Shown one piece after another: positions 35,979-45,198 of a DNA stretch of 47,544 nt. The position numbers and the translations under genes were made by a program. The stretch lies in assembly GCA_030066855.1 (NCBI GenBank), contig JASJAU010000038.1, positions 1 to 47,544 of the forward strand. Reading direction: 5' to 3'. This DNA comes from Paracoccaceae bacterium. GTDB lineage: Bacteria; Pseudomonadota; Alphaproteobacteria; Rhodobacterales; Rhodobacteraceae. Within the stretch, counting starts at the first letter, position 1; each line of letters opens with the position of its first letter. Under the pieces are notes generated by a model that saw nothing but the letters and a program-made list of their open reading frames with translations, was not told the DNA's origin and did not search any database.

Positions 35979-36754
35979 GCTGCCTTTTCAGGATTCTTCC
36001 CAAGTATGATCATGCCAAGAATATCGTCCTCGGTCACTTCATCGACGATTACCGTGCCGACCAGCTTACCGTTCTTCATGACGCTCGCCCGGTCGCAAAG
36101 CGCTTTGACCTGGTGGATGTCGTGATCGATCAGGAAGATGCCAATGCCTTGCTTCTTCAGCTCGTCAATCAGTTCCGCCACCATGCGGGTCTCCTCGACC
36201 CCAAGCGCCGCAGTCGGCTCGTCCATGATCAGGATCTTGGCGTTGAAATAGACGGCTCGGCTGATCGCCACAGACTGACGCTGACCTCCCGACAGGCCCG
36301 CGACCGGGGTTGTGAAACGCCGAAAGTTCGGCGTTAGTCGGCCCATAATCTTGCGCGTCTCAGCCTCCATCTGGGCATCGTCCAGGAGGCCCGTCCCGCT
36401 CACCAACTCGCGGCCAAGAAACAGATTCGAGGCGGCATCGAGGTTGTCTGCGAGAGCGAGCGTCTGGTATATCGTCTCGATGTTGTAGTCGCGCGCGTCC
36501 CTTGGATTGTTGATCGTCGCTTCCGTCCCGTTCACAATGATCTGCCCGTCATCGCGCGGCAATGCGCCGGAGAGCATTTTCATCAGAACGGACTTGCCCG
36601 CGCCGTTGTGGCCGAGAACGCCCACGACCTCGCCCGGGTAAAGGTCGATCGTGACATGATCCACTGCGCGAATGCCGCCAAAGGCTTTCTGCATGTCGCG
36701 AAGTTCGACCAGCGGCGTGCCCGAGCGATCGACGGTTCCATTGTCTGCCATCAT
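35975..36754 (-). CDS. xylG: ABC transporter ATPase for xylose, single-domain (XylG-like)
   Basis: 259 aa with one nucleotide-binding domain: Walker [15 protein letters not shown] (48-61), signature [16 protein letters not shown], Walker [13 protein letters not shown] and switch His IDHD. E. coli XylG has two fused domains of about 500 aa; this half-size form is common in Rhodobacterales and would dimerise. Overlaps xylH by 4 bp and xylB by 4 bp. Confidence 0.93.
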   Translation of the reverse strand: MMADNGTVDRSGTPLVELRDMQKAFGGIRAVDHVTIDLYPGEVVGVLGHNGAGKSVLMKMLSGALPRDDGQIIVNGTEATINNPRDARDYNIETIYQTLALADNLDAASNLFLGRELVSGTGLLDDAQMEAETRKIMGRLTPNFRRFTTPVAGLSGGQRQSVAISRAVYFNAKILIMDEPTAALGVEETRMVAELIDELKKQGIGIFLIDHDIHQVKALCDRASVMKNGKLVGTVIVDEVTEDDILGMIILGKNPEKAA

Positions 36755-38046
36755 TTCGCTCCTGTGCGCTTGCGGTAGAGGATGTCAACGAAGACGGCGA
36801 GCACCAGAACGATGCCAACCACGATGTTCTGGAAGGGCGCGTCAACACCCACCATCGCCATCCCGGATTGGAGCGACTGCATAATGAGCGCGCCGAGGAT
36901 GGCCCCGTGGATTGTGCCGAGTCCGCCGGAAAGCGCGGTGCCTCCAATCACCGCCGCCGCGATGACGCGAAGCTCGTCCAGCGTGCCAATGTCATTCGTA
37001 TGAAACGTCAGCCGGGCCGAAGCGACGACTGCCGAAATGGCGCAGAGCGCGCCCATGATCGCAAAGACTTTGACGGTCAGCCAGCGGATGTCGACGCCGG
37101 CCAGCGATGTCGCTTCCGGGTTGCCGCCAGCTGCGAAGATGTAGCGCCCAAGGCGTGTGCGGGTGGCGATCATCGTCATGACGATGGCGACCGCGATCAG
37201 GATCAGAACCGAGTAAGGGATGCCGTAGGCCTCCGTGTATCCCTCCGGTACGACCGCGCCACGCGCCTCGAACTCGCGCTGCAAAACCCGCGCAGGTTTC
37301 TCGTAGTTGTTCAAAATTGCGACAAAGCCAAGGATGGCGCCGGTCACGATGGCGCCCAAAAGGACCTCGGCCCACATTGGCTTCACGGGAAAGCCATGAC
37401 CGATCTTGTTGCGCCGCGCCGCGAAGAGACCCCAAAGCGCGACGACCGTGCAAATGCCGCCGAAGATCCAGCTCCCTGTCTCGCCCAAGGTTCCCCCGAT
37501 GCCGCCAAGCGACTGGAAGTTGTCGTCGAGCGGCCCGATGGTCTGACCGCGCGTCTGAAACCAGGCCACGTTGCGCCAGACAAAAAGACCGCCAAGCGTG
37601 ACGATGAAGGCGGGAATGGTCAGGAAACCGACGAGGTAGCCGTGGAAGCATCCGATGAGAATTCCTGCAGCTAAGCCGATCAGGATGGTGATCCAGACGA
37701 TCAGCGGGTGCTCAAGGCCAAGGCCGAGGATGTTTGGCAGGAAGACAGTTTGCGTCATGGCCATCAGGGCCGAGCAGGTCGCTAGAAGCGCGCCGACGCT
37801 CAGGTCGATATGGCGGGTGACAATAACAAAAACCATGCCAGTCGCCATAATGGCGACCGAGACGGTTTGAATCGTCAGGTTGAAGACATTACGGGGCGTC
37901 AGGAAGCGCCCGTCTGTTACGAAGTTGAAGAACAGGGCAATCACTACGAACGCGCCGATCATACCAAGAAGGCGCGTATCGACTTCGAGCGTATCGAAGA
38001 TGTTGCGAGACTGCGTGCGTGTTGGTTCAGAGGTCGCGTCAGACAT
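36751..38046 (-). CDS. xylH: Xylose ABC transporter permease (XylH-like)
   Basis: 431 aa with about ten membrane helices and the typical inner-membrane sugar permease blocks [19 protein letters not shown] and [22 protein letters not shown], plus [16 protein letters not shown]. Partners with xylF and xylG. A stem-loop lies between xylF and this gene; its start is 66 bp downstream of the xylF stop. Confidence 0.95.
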   Translation of the reverse strand: MSDATSEPTRTQSRNIFDTLEVDTRLLGMIGAFVVIALFFNFVTDGRFLTPRNVFNLTIQTVSVAIMATGMVFVIVTRHIDLSVGALLATCSALMAMTQTVFLPNILGLGLEHPLIVWITILIGLAAGILIGCFHGYLVGFLTIPAFIVTLGGLFVWRNVAWFQTRGQTIGPLDDNFQSLGGIGGTLGETGSWIFGGICTVVALWGLFAARRNKIGHGFPVKPMWAEVLLGAIVTGAILGFVAILNNYEKPARVLQREFEARGAVVPEGYTEAYGIPYSVLILIAVAIVMTMIATRTRLGRYIFAAGGNPEATSLAGVDIRWLTVKVFAIMGALCAISAVVASARLTFHTNDIGTLDELRVIAAAVIGGTALSGGLGTIHGAILGALIMQSLQSGMAMVGVDAPFQNIVVGIVLVLAVFVDILYRKRTGAK

Positions 38047-38067
38047 CCTGTCCCCCGTTTTTGATGG

Positions 38068-38094
38068 GGCCGCCCCTTGATTGAAGGGGCGGCC
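38068..38094 (-). promoter_or_regulatory. Intercistronic stem-loop between xylF and xylH
   Basis: An 11-bp perfect stem GGCCGCCCCTT / AAGGGGCGGCC with a 5-base loop. On the operon strand it is followed by CCATCAAAAACG with no T-tract, so it is unlikely to stop transcription fully. Such hairpins after binding-protein genes commonly protect the upstream mRNA, giving more binding protein than permease. Confidence 0.7.
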
Positions 38095-38112
38095 TTTTGG
38101 ATCAGGTAAAGA

Positions 38113-39129
38113 TCAGTTGCAGGGGGCGGGGCCGCCCGACACGCCCTGACAGAGCGATTCCTGGCCTATCCAGCCACCATCAACGACGACCGAAAGGTTG
38201 TCCTGGGTGATCGGGTTCGGCGCGAGGAAGATCGCGTTGACGTCAACTCCGCCTGGCGTGTTGAAAGTCGTCTCCCCAACATCCGAAAGGCTGGATCCAC
38301 CGATCATGGCCACCGCTGCAGCGCCGGCTGCTTTGCCAAGCTCGCGTGCGTCCTTCCAAACGGATACAGTCTGGGTGCCCTTGGCGACACGATTCAGGGC
38401 GGCGTGGTCACCGTCCTGACCCGAAACCGGAATGCCTTCCATACCTTGAGCGGTCAGAGCAGCAACGACGCCGCCTGCGGTCCCGTCGTTCGAAGCGATG
38501 ACAGCGTCGACCTTGTTATCGACGGCGGTAAGGATCTGCTCCATGTTCCGCTGCGCGTTCGCCGGAACCCAGCCATCCGTGTAGGCTTCGCCCACGATGG
38601 TGATGTCACCAGCGTCAACCGCGGCCTGGATGATCTCCTGCTGACCGCCACGGAGGAAGTCGGAGTTCGGGTCTGTCGGTGAGCCCTTGATCATCACGTA
38701 ATTGCCGCTCGGCTGAGCCGCGAACACGGCGCGGGCCTGCATGCGGCCAACTTCGATATTGTCGAACGTGATGTAGAGCGCGCGGCTGTCTTCAATCAGA
38801 CGGTCGTAGGCGACCACCGGGATGCCTTCGGCGGCGGCGGCCTCAACAGCCGGAATGATGGCTTGCGTGTCCTGCGCCAGAATGATCAGCGCGTCGGCGC
38901 CCTGAGCGATCAGGCTTTCAACGTCCGACAACTGCTTTGAAGCGGAAGACTGGGCGTCGGTCGAGATATAGCTGGCGCCACCGGCGTCGAGCGCGGATTT
39001 GATGGCGGCCTCATCCGTCTTCCAGCGCTCTTCCTGAAAGTTGGACCAGCTCACGCCCACGGTCTGGGCAAGAACAGGTGAAGCCATTCCCGCGGCGAGC
39101 GCCGCGGCAAGTACTAGCGTTTTTCGCAT
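38113..39129 (-). CDS. xylF: D-xylose-binding periplasmic protein
   Basis: 338 aa. A signal peptide ([21 protein letters not shown], cleavage before QTVGVS) directs it to the periplasm. [33 protein letters not shown] and [18 protein letters not shown] are the xylose-binding-protein blocks. Start 39129 follows GGGAGG with 7 bases between; the frame upstream is not a signal. Its leader contains inverted repeats that could hide the ribosome binding site. First gene of the operon, divergent from the ROK regulator. Confidence 0.96.
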   Translation of the reverse strand: MRKTLVLAAALAAGMASPVLAQTVGVSWSNFQEERWKTDEAAIKSALDAGGASYISTDAQSSASKQLSDVESLIAQGADALIILAQDTQAIIPAVEAAAAEGIPVVAYDRLIEDSRALYITFDNIEVGRMQARAVFAAQPSGNYVMIKGSPTDPNSDFLRGGQQEIIQAAVDAGDITIVGEAYTDGWVPANAQRNMEQILTAVDNKVDAVIASNDGTAGGVVAALTAQGMEGIPVSGQDGDHAALNRVAKGTQTVSVWKDARELGKAAGAAAVAMIGGSSLSDVGETTFNTPGGVDVNAIFLAPNPITQDNLSVVVDGGWIGQESLCQGVSGGPAPCN

Positions 39130-39137
39130 TTGATAAC

Positions 39138-39190
39138 CTCCCGTTGGACCCCGTATCGGGGCAAACCGGCTCTGGGCCGAGTAACGGGAG
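39138..39190 (-). promoter_or_regulatory. Three-stem leader structure enclosing the xylF ribosome binding site
   Basis: On the minus strand an 8-bp outer stem pairs CUCCCGUU (39190-39183) with AACGGGAG (39145-39138). The second strand contains the xylF Shine-Dalgarno GGGAGG. Inside lie two hairpins: CGGC-CCAGA-GCCG (39179-39167) and CCCCG-AUA-CGGGG (39161-39149), with linkers of 3, 5 and 3 bases. Together they form a compact three-way junction that would block ribosome entry. The transcription start is not known, and a weak TTATAT at 39203-39198 would put it near 39191. Confidence 0.45.
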
Positions 39191-39207
39191 CATGAACATA
39201 TAAATTC

Positions 39208-39219
39208 AGTTGTCAAACT
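39208..39219. promoter_or_regulatory. Candidate operator and -35 box, xylF/xylR region
   Basis: AGTT-GTCA-AACT is an inverted repeat with a consensus -35 hexamer TTGACA inside it on the minus strand (39216-39211). A repressor bound here would cover the xylF promoter. No good -10 lies 17 bases away, so promoter assignment is tentative. ROK regulators bind such AT-rich repeats in other genomes. Confidence 0.35.
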
Positions 39220-39299
39220 AATTTATGCCGTACTAGGCTGGAGAGAGCTGAAAAGCCGGGAGGTGAGCGAACAAAATTGCCAAAATCGACTGATCTGGG

Positions 39300-39318
39300 T
39301 TAATGACAGGCCTATTAA
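39300..39318. promoter_or_regulatory. AT-rich inverted repeat before the ROK regulator gene
   Basis: TTAAT-N9-ATTAA is a perfect 5-bp inverted repeat ending 20 bp before the regulator start codon. It could be a second operator, for autoregulation or for looping with the site at 39208-39219. Confidence 0.3.
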
Positions 39319-39337
39319 GTTCTGTAGATGAATTAAA

Positions 39338-40606
39338 TTGAAAATCGAATCGGACCCATACGATCCGCTTGCCGAAAGCGGATGCGGCCCTCAGCCGAAG
39401 CCGCTTTCGGAACCGCGCAATCTCAAGCAGCAGGTGTTCGAGGCCGTGCGGGCTTCAGGGCGTATCCCACGCGTCGAGCTGGCCCGGAGCCTCGGTATCA
39501 GCCCCGCCTCGGTTTCCTCCATTTGTGCGACGCTCATCGAAAGCGGGCTGATCGAAGAGCGGAGCGACGATCTCAAACCCTCGGAGGCGGGGCGCGGCCG
39601 CCCGCGCGTCTCGCTCAGCGTCCGGGGCGATGCACGGTACGTCGCCGGTGTGAAACTCTCGGATCAGAAACACGGTGCGATCATCCTCGACCTGTCGGGC
39701 ACAATGATCGCGAGCGCCACGATGGACAGGACCGGGGGCGTCATGACCTTCGACACGATGCTTGCGGAAGCCTGCGAGGTTCTAGACAGCGCGCTCGCCA
39801 CGGCAAGTCTCGCACGGTCACACCTCTCGTCGGTGGGCATTGGGGTGCCGGGTCTTATCGAAAGAGGTGCTGGCAAGGTGCTGTGGTCGCCCATCCTAAT
39901 CGATCGGGATGTTGACCTCCGTGATCGCTTCGCACGGCTCGTGGGCGTCCCGGTCGAGATCGACAACGACGCCAACCTGGTCGCCCTCGCCGAGCTCTGG
40001 TTCGGCGCGGGTCGCGAGCGCAGCGACTTCGTCGTCGTGACGATCGAGCACGGTGTCGGCATGGGCCTTGTCCTGGATCACAGGCTCTATCGGGGCGCCA
40101 TGGGCATGGGTATGGAGCTTGGCCACACGACAGTGCAGCTCGACGGGGCGCTCTGCCGATGCGGCAAGCGCGGGTGCCTCGAAGCCTACGTGGCCGACTA
40201 CGCCCTGATCCGAGAGGCGCGGACCGCGCTCAACCTCGGCAACCGTGGCGTCCGCTCCCCACAGGACTTGCTGGAAAGCCTCTACGACCACGCCAAGGCC
40301 GGCAACGAGGCCGCTCGCGCGATCTTCGGCCGCGCCGGACGCTACCTCGCGCTTGGCCTCGCCAATGTCGCCAGTATCTTCGATCCGTCGCTCATTTTGC
40401 TCAGCGGCGACAGGATGCGCTACGATTATCTCTATGCCGAGGACGTGCTGGCCGAGATGGAAAACCTGATGCTCAAGACCGGCCGCCCGGCGCCGCAGGT
40501 CGAGATCCGTACGTGGGGCGATCTGCTTTGGGCCCGGGGAGCGGCGGCTCTGGCGCTGGACGCCGCGACGCGGGAGGCCTTCGCGACCGAGCCCGTCGCC
40601 GCATGA
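39338..40606 (+). CDS. xylR: ROK-family transcriptional regulator (XylR-like)
   Basis: 422 aa. An N-terminal winged helix-turn-helix (GRIPRVELARSLGISPASVSS, about 40-60) precedes a ROK sugar kinase-like domain with GVGIPG-like SVGIGVPGLIE, DNDANLVALAE and the zinc motif GHTTVQLDGALCRCGKRGC (Cys x Cys x4 Cys type). The start is TTG at 39338; no ATG precedes the helix-turn-helix and no strong ribosome binding site is visible. Divergent from xylF, so xylose or a sugar derivative is the likely inducer. The stop overlaps the start of the next gene. Confidence 0.9.
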   Translation: MKIESDPYDPLAESGCGPQPKPLSEPRNLKQQVFEAVRASGRIPRVELARSLGISPASVSSICATLIESGLIEERSDDLKPSEAGRGRPRVSLSVRGDARYVAGVKLSDQKHGAIILDLSGTMIASATMDRTGGVMTFDTMLAEACEVLDSALATASLARSHLSSVGIGVPGLIERGAGKVLWSPILIDRDVDLRDRFARLVGVPVEIDNDANLVALAELWFGAGRERSDFVVVTIEHGVGMGLVLDHRLYRGAMGMGMELGHTTVQLDGALCRCGKRGCLEAYVADYALIREARTALNLGNRGVRSPQDLLESLYDHAKAGNEAARAIFGRAGRYLALGLANVASIFDPSLILLSGDRMRYDYLYAEDVLAEMENLMLKTGRPAPQVEIRTWGDLLWARGAAALALDAATREAFATEPVAA

Positions 40607-42114
40607 GGCTCGCCGTCATCGCGATGATCGCGCCATGCGCGGCGCTGGCCGAGCCTGCGTTCCGGGACGCCTCTTCCACACTACCCATCCAGCATGTTTA
40701 TTCCGGCGGGTGGGAGCATTTCGTGGGCGGTGGGGTCGCCGTTTTCGACTGCGATGGGGACGGCTATCCTGATCTGTTCGCCGCCGGGGGTGAAGCGCCG
40801 GCGGCGCTCTTTCGTAACGAAACCGCGTCCACTAACGGCAAACTGGCCTTCTCACGAGGCGACATTCCGGAAATCACAGGCGTGACCGGGGCCTATCCCC
40901 TCGACGTCGATTCGGACGGGCATAGCGACCTGGTCATCCTCCGCGTTGGCAGCAACCGGCTGTGGAAAGGCGAGCCGGATTGTCAGTTCACTGACCACAC
41001 CGACGCCTTGGGACTGCCCGAGGACGACCGGTGGACGACCGCGTTCTCGGCGGTTTGGGAAGGCGGGGCGCCGATGCCGACTTTGGTCTTCGGCAACTAC
41101 GTCGACAGGGACGACCCGGAAGGCCCGTTCGGAACCTGCGATGACAACCAGGTGTTCCGGCCCTTTGACGGGGCCTACCGGAGGGCCGAAATATTGACGC
41201 CCGGTTATTGCGCTCTCTCCATGCTGGTGTCGGACTGGCGGCGGACGGGCGAGGCGGAGCTCCGCATCTCGAACGACCGGCACTACTATGTTCGCGGCGG
41301 CTATGAAGAGATGTGGCGGTTGAACCCGCTGTCATCGCGGGACGAATCCGACGGCTGGGAGAAGATATCACTGTGGGGCATGGGCATAGCCAGCGCCGAT
41401 TTGACAGATGACGGGAGGCCCGAGGTCATGCTGACCTCGATGGGCGATCAGGTGTTGCAGTTCAACGACGGCAATAGCTTCCGAAACGCGCCGTTTTCCA
41501 TCGGCACCTATTCGGCAACCCCGCATGTCGGCGACGACGGCCGGCCCTCGACCGGCTGGCATGCGGAGTTTGGCGATATCGACAACGACGGCCTGCTCGA
41601 TCTGTTCATCGCCAAGGGCAATGTCGACCAGATGCCCTCGAACGCAATGAGGGACCCGAACAACCTTCTCATCCAGAACGCGGACGGAAGCTTCACCGAA
41701 ATCGCCTCAGAGGTCGGCGTCGCCACGACCGAAAGATCGCGCGGCGCGGCCCTGACAGACCTTAATCTCGACGGGCGTCTCGACATCGTGGTCGTTAATC
41801 GCCGCGCACCGATGGAGATTTGGCAGAACCAAAGCTCGGGCGCCGGAGACTGGCTTCAGGTCGCGCTCGATCAAGAAGCGCCCAACCGGGACGCTATCGG
41901 CGCCTGGATCGAAGTTCGGATCGGCGACCGCACCCTTTCCCGAGAGATCACGGTCGGCGGCGGGCATGCCGGCGGCGCGCTGGGGCCAGCGCACTTCGGG
42001 TTGGGGGAGGCTGACAATGTCTTGATTCGCGTGATCTGGCCCGATGGCGAGCTGGGGCCATGGGCCGAGGTTGCGCCAAATCAGAGGATCACGGTGACCC
42101 GCGCGCTTGACTGA
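40603..42114 (+). CDS. CRTAC1-family secreted beta-propeller (FG-GAP/VCBS repeats plus ASPIC/UnbV domain)
   Basis: 503 aa with signal peptide MRLAVIAMIAPCAALA (cut before EPAFRD). Calcium-binding propeller repeats DCDGDGYPDLF, DVDSDGHSDLVI, DIDNDGLLDLF and DLNLDGRLDIVVV are spread through the chain, and the C-terminal part has the ASPIC/UnbV block (GAWIEVRIGDR...GGGHAGGALG...VIWPDGE). Function of the family is poorly defined. It overlaps the ROK gene by 4 bp (ATGA) and points at a di-haem peroxidase gene. Confidence 0.9.
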   Translation: MRLAVIAMIAPCAALAEPAFRDASSTLPIQHVYSGGWEHFVGGGVAVFDCDGDGYPDLFAAGGEAPAALFRNETASTNGKLAFSRGDIPEITGVTGAYPLDVDSDGHSDLVILRVGSNRLWKGEPDCQFTDHTDALGLPEDDRWTTAFSAVWEGGAPMPTLVFGNYVDRDDPEGPFGTCDDNQVFRPFDGAYRRAEILTPGYCALSMLVSDWRRTGEAELRISNDRHYYVRGGYEEMWRLNPLSSRDESDGWEKISLWGMGIASADLTDDGRPEVMLTSMGDQVLQFNDGNSFRNAPFSIGTYSATPHVGDDGRPSTGWHAEFGDIDNDGLLDLFIAKGNVDQMPSNAMRDPNNLLIQNADGSFTEIASEVGVATTERSRGAALTDLNLDGRLDIVVVNRRAPMEIWQNQSSGAGDWLQVALDQEAPNRDAIGAWIEVRIGDRTLSREITVGGGHAGGALGPAHFGLGEADNVLIRVIWPDGELGPWAEVAPNQRITVTRALD

Positions 42115-42196
42115 AGCGCAATTGCGCCCTTCGGGATCAGATCGAGGAGCCGTTCCGGGGCGCACGAGAGCCGGTTCAGGGCCTTGTCAGCCCGCT

Positions 42197-43525
42197 CTAT
42201 CGATCGACCGGCAGACCGCTCGGAACAGATTCGGGCACGCCAAGACGCCCCTCTATCGCGGTTGGATCGGTCAGACTGTCGAGGAACGCCACCAAGTCGC
42301 TGATATCGCCAGCCGTGAGTTCGAGATCGATCTCGGTCCCCGCTGCGAGAATGGCGCCCTGCTCGGCCGGATCATTCATCACTGCCCAGTCGTCCGCCGC
42401 CCCTGCGAGCGCCGGCAGAACCGGCTGACGCTGATAGGCCGCGAACCCGTCGCCTGTGTCCGTGTGCTGTCTCAAAAACGCGGTGATCTCCGTGAAGGCA
42501 CCCGCGTGGCCCCAGGGGCCGGTCTTCATAACGTTCCTGAGGGACGGCGTGCGGAAGGCGTAGGCGTCCTCAGCTAGCCCGGTGACCCGCTGACGCCCGA
42601 TATCCCTTTGATGGCTCTCAAACCTCTCCGCCTTGCCGGGTCCGATCTGCGGCTGGCGCATCGCGTGAAAGCCATGGTCGGTTTGAAACGTGCCGGCATG
42701 ACAAACCCCGCAGCCGGCGTCGCCATAGAACAGCGCCATCCCACGATCCGCCGCCGCGTCCAGTTCGCCCTCGCCTCTCAGATAAGCGTCGAACGGGCTG
42801 TCGATGGACCGCCATTCAAAACTCACGAAGGCCGCGATGGCGTTCGAGATGTCGGTGAAATGGATGTCCTGCCCGGCGGCGATCTCCGGATACACGCGTT
42901 GAAACGCCTGATCATAGGCCGCAATCGCCGACACCCGCTCCGCGATGGCGTCCCATGCCCCGCCCTCATCGGTCAGCCGACCCTGACGGACGAGCTTTGA
43001 GATGTCGTTCTCCTGATAGTGCCCCGCCATCTCGTCCGGCGACAGGACCGGGAACATGGTCTGCGCGGACAGGATGCTGTCGAAGCCGACGACCATGTCG
43101 TCCTCCAGAGGCGTGCGCAGCCCCGATTTCCGGCTTTCATCGACTTCGATGCGACCGTCGTGAAACAGGACGGTGAACTCGGGCGATCCGAGGTTGAAAA
43201 GCGATGGCGAGTTGCGGGGGATCCGCTGCTCGGGGAGGTTCTCGGGGTCGGCCCTCCGCTCAGGACCAAGTCCCACGCCCCCTTCCCCAAGGCCGAGCGA
43301 GAGGCCATCCGAGGTCGCGAACTTCGGGTGGTGGCAGGTGGCGCAGGCGGTGTTTTTGTTGCCCGACAGGATTCGGTCATAGAACAGGTCGCGGCCCAAA
43401 CGCACCTCTTCCATGTCGAAGGTCCCGAAGTGGGCGTCCTCAACGGGCGCGGGCACTTGACCTGCGCAGGCGGTCGTTCCGAAGACGAAAGCGGCGCCCG
43501 CCGCCAGCAGACCGAATAAGCGCAT
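42197..43525 (-). CDS. Di-haem cytochrome c peroxidase family protein (CcpA/MauG-like)
   Basis: 442 aa, periplasmic, signal peptide MRLFGLLAAGAAFVFGTTACA. Two haem sites: C61-A-T-C64-H65 and C272-G-V-C275-H276. LSGNKNTACATCHHPKFATSDG and TPSLRNVMKTGPWGHAGAFTEI are the family signatures. The two haems catalyse either H2O2 reduction or a protein or small-molecule oxidation; MauG-type Tyr ligation cannot be judged. It converges on the CRTAC1 gene with an 82-bp gap, a pairing I have seen in related genomes. Confidence 0.92.
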   Translation of the reverse strand: MRLFGLLAAGAAFVFGTTACAGQVPAPVEDAHFGTFDMEEVRLGRDLFYDRILSGNKNTACATCHHPKFATSDGLSLGLGEGGVGLGPERRADPENLPEQRIPRNSPSLFNLGSPEFTVLFHDGRIEVDESRKSGLRTPLEDDMVVGFDSILSAQTMFPVLSPDEMAGHYQENDISKLVRQGRLTDEGGAWDAIAERVSAIAAYDQAFQRVYPEIAAGQDIHFTDISNAIAAFVSFEWRSIDSPFDAYLRGEGELDAAADRGMALFYGDAGCGVCHAGTFQTDHGFHAMRQPQIGPGKAERFESHQRDIGRQRVTGLAEDAYAFRTPSLRNVMKTGPWGHAGAFTEITAFLRQHTDTGDGFAAYQRQPVLPALAGAADDWAVMNDPAEQGAILAAGTEIDLELTAGDISDLVAFLDSLTDPTAIEGRLGVPESVPSGLPVDR

Positions 43526-43587
43526 CGCTGGACTCCCTGATCAAACCCTGTCCCGGCATTACCGATAACAGCAGGGATTCGGTTCGG

Positions 43588-43619
43588 AAAAAAGCCCGAA
43601 AGGCAGCCCATGCCGGGCT
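43588..43619 (-). terminator. Rho-independent terminator after dgoA
   Basis: Minus-strand stem AGCCCG / CGGGCT with a 15-base loop followed by six T residues, 27 bp after the dgoA stop. It ends the leftward operon before the peroxidase gene. Confidence 0.7.
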
Positions 43620-43645
43620 CGCATCGCCCGTGGAGAGCTAGACGT

Positions 43646-44281
43646 TCACATCGCCTTCCTTAACGTCCGAAGCGTCGTGACGAAGCGGCGCGCCCGGCGG
43701 CCGACATCCTCGACTTGGTAGCCGGGTTTGAAGAGCGCCGAACCGAGCCCGAAGGCGTCGGTCCCGGCGGCGAGATAGGCGCCCATGGAGTCTGGAGTTA
43801 TGCCGCCCACAGCCGCGACCACCGCATCCCTCGGCAGCACGGCGCGCATCGCGCCAATGGCCCTCGGCGGCAGCATCTCGGCCGGAAAGAACTTCAGCAC
43901 CGAAGCGCCCAGATCGAGCGCGGAAAAGGCCTCAGTCGGCGTAAAAACGCCCGGGCACCACGCCAGTCCCCGCTCAACCGCCGCGTGCCCGACGTCCAGG
44001 CTCATATTCGGCGCGACGATCACGCGGCCGCCCGCCTCCCCCACAACCTGAACATCCCGCGCTTGAAGCACCGTACCGGCGCCGACAACCGCATTCTTGC
44101 TATGCTTCACAGCGATCTTCTCGATCGACTCAAGAGGCTGTGGCGAGTTCAGCGGCACCTCGATGATCTTGAAGCCCGCTTCAACCAGCACGTCGGCCAC
44201 GGGAAGCGCCTCGGACGGCTCCAATCCGCGCAAAATGGCGATCAGCGGGCACGCCTCGATCGCTTCGCCTATCGTCATCAT
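43646..44281 (-). CDS. dgoA: 2-dehydro-3-deoxy-6-phosphogalactonate aldolase
   Basis: 211 aa class I aldolase of the KDPG/KDPGal family. It splits KDPGal into pyruvate and glyceraldehyde 3-phosphate. Catalytic Glu lies in IIEVPLNSPQP, Lys in SVLKFFPAE, and the ILRG and VGAGTVL blocks are present. LNSPQP in place of TRTP distinguishes it from KDPG aldolase Eda. The start overlaps the dgoK stop (ATGA); either ATG of the pair could be used. Confidence 0.95.
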   Translation of the reverse strand: MMTIGEAIEACPLIAILRGLEPSEALPVADVLVEAGFKIIEVPLNSPQPLESIEKIAVKHSKNAVVGAGTVLQARDVQVVGEAGGRVIVAPNMSLDVGHAAVERGLAWCPGVFTPTEAFSALDLGASVLKFFPAEMLPPRAIGAMRAVLPRDAVVAAVGGITPDSMGAYLAAGTDAFGLGSALFKPGYQVEDVGRRARRFVTTLRTLRKAM

Positions 44282-45198
44282 GATATCAGCCCCGCCGCTT
44301 TTGCGATCACGAAATGCCCTATCGCCACGATATCGTCCGGCGCCCGGAGGCTGGCAACCCGGGCCTGCGCGAGGCCCCTCTCGTAACGGTTGGCAAGATC
44401 GCTGCGACCGACAATCGTCACCTCAGCGACGCCATCGCCATTCTCCAGTTCCGCCGCGATTTCCGAGCCGATCAGCATTCCGGAAAGGTAGTCCGCGACC
44501 ATCGAAGGTTCCATCTGTCCCATGAGCGGCAGGGTCCGGACGTGGAACAGTGCGTGCAGGAGACGGGATTTGGATTTCAGTCCGGCGGCGATGCCCCGGT
44601 CGAACCCCTCTTCACTGAATGGACCCTCCTGCATCAGCGTGCCGAGAATTGTGTGCTCTCTCAGGGCAGCGAAGACTTCGCCCGTCATGTAAGTCGCGTA
44701 GTCCGCGATCCGGCCGCTCTCGACAATCACCCATTTACTATGCGTGCCCGGCATGACGAACAGGCCGTCCGACAGACCCATTGCGGCCGCGCCCACGATC
44801 TGCGTCTCTTCCCCGCGCATCACGTCAGGGCCGGAGTCGTGAAGAGCGGTGGCGCCGGTCACGAAATGCAGGCGGGCGCCCGCGCTTGTTTCATGCGCGA
44901 CCAGAGATCGCGCGAGACCCTGTGCACCCAAGGGAAGCTGTTCGTAAGGGGTCTCGACCCATCCGTTCCTGCTGGTGATCATGCCGGAAGCCAGTATCGG
45001 CAATGGCTTCTTGGACAGCCAGGGACCGACCAGCCGGATGAAAACAGCCTCAAAGTCCCGGTCCGGAACATGCATGATGCCTTCGGGTGACGAGAGACGG
45101 TCCAATACCGCGCCATCGCGGCCAATTAGAAAAGCGCGAAGCGAAGAGGTGCCCCAATCGATGCCGATGAGCGCCGGTTCAGATCCGTCCGAATTCAT
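44278..45198 (-). CDS. dgoK: 2-dehydro-3-deoxygalactonokinase
   Basis: 306 aa with the full set of family motifs: IGIDWGTSSLRAFL (about 11-24), SGMITSRNGWVETPY (71-85), VMRGEETQ (126-133), PGTHSKWV (150-157) and MTGEV (171-175). Phosphorylates KDGal with ATP for dgoA. Its first 20 bp overlap the end of the aldolase-like gene upstream, an unusually long overlap. It is the intact counterpart of the degenerate homologue at 17886-18788. Confidence 0.95.
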   Translation of the reverse strand: MNSDGSEPALIGIDWGTSSLRAFLIGRDGAVLDRLSSPEGIMHVPDRDFEAVFIRLVGPWLSKKPLPILASGMITSRNGWVETPYEQLPLGAQGLARSLVAHETSAGARLHFVTGATALHDSGPDVMRGEETQIVGAAAMGLSDGLFVMPGTHSKWVIVESGRIADYATYMTGEVFAALREHTILGTLMQEGPFSEEGFDRGIAAGLKSKSRLLHALFHVRTLPLMGQMEPSMVADYLSGMLIGSEIAAELENGDGVAEVTIVGRSDLANRYERGLAQARVASLRAPDDIVAIGHFVIAKAAGLIS

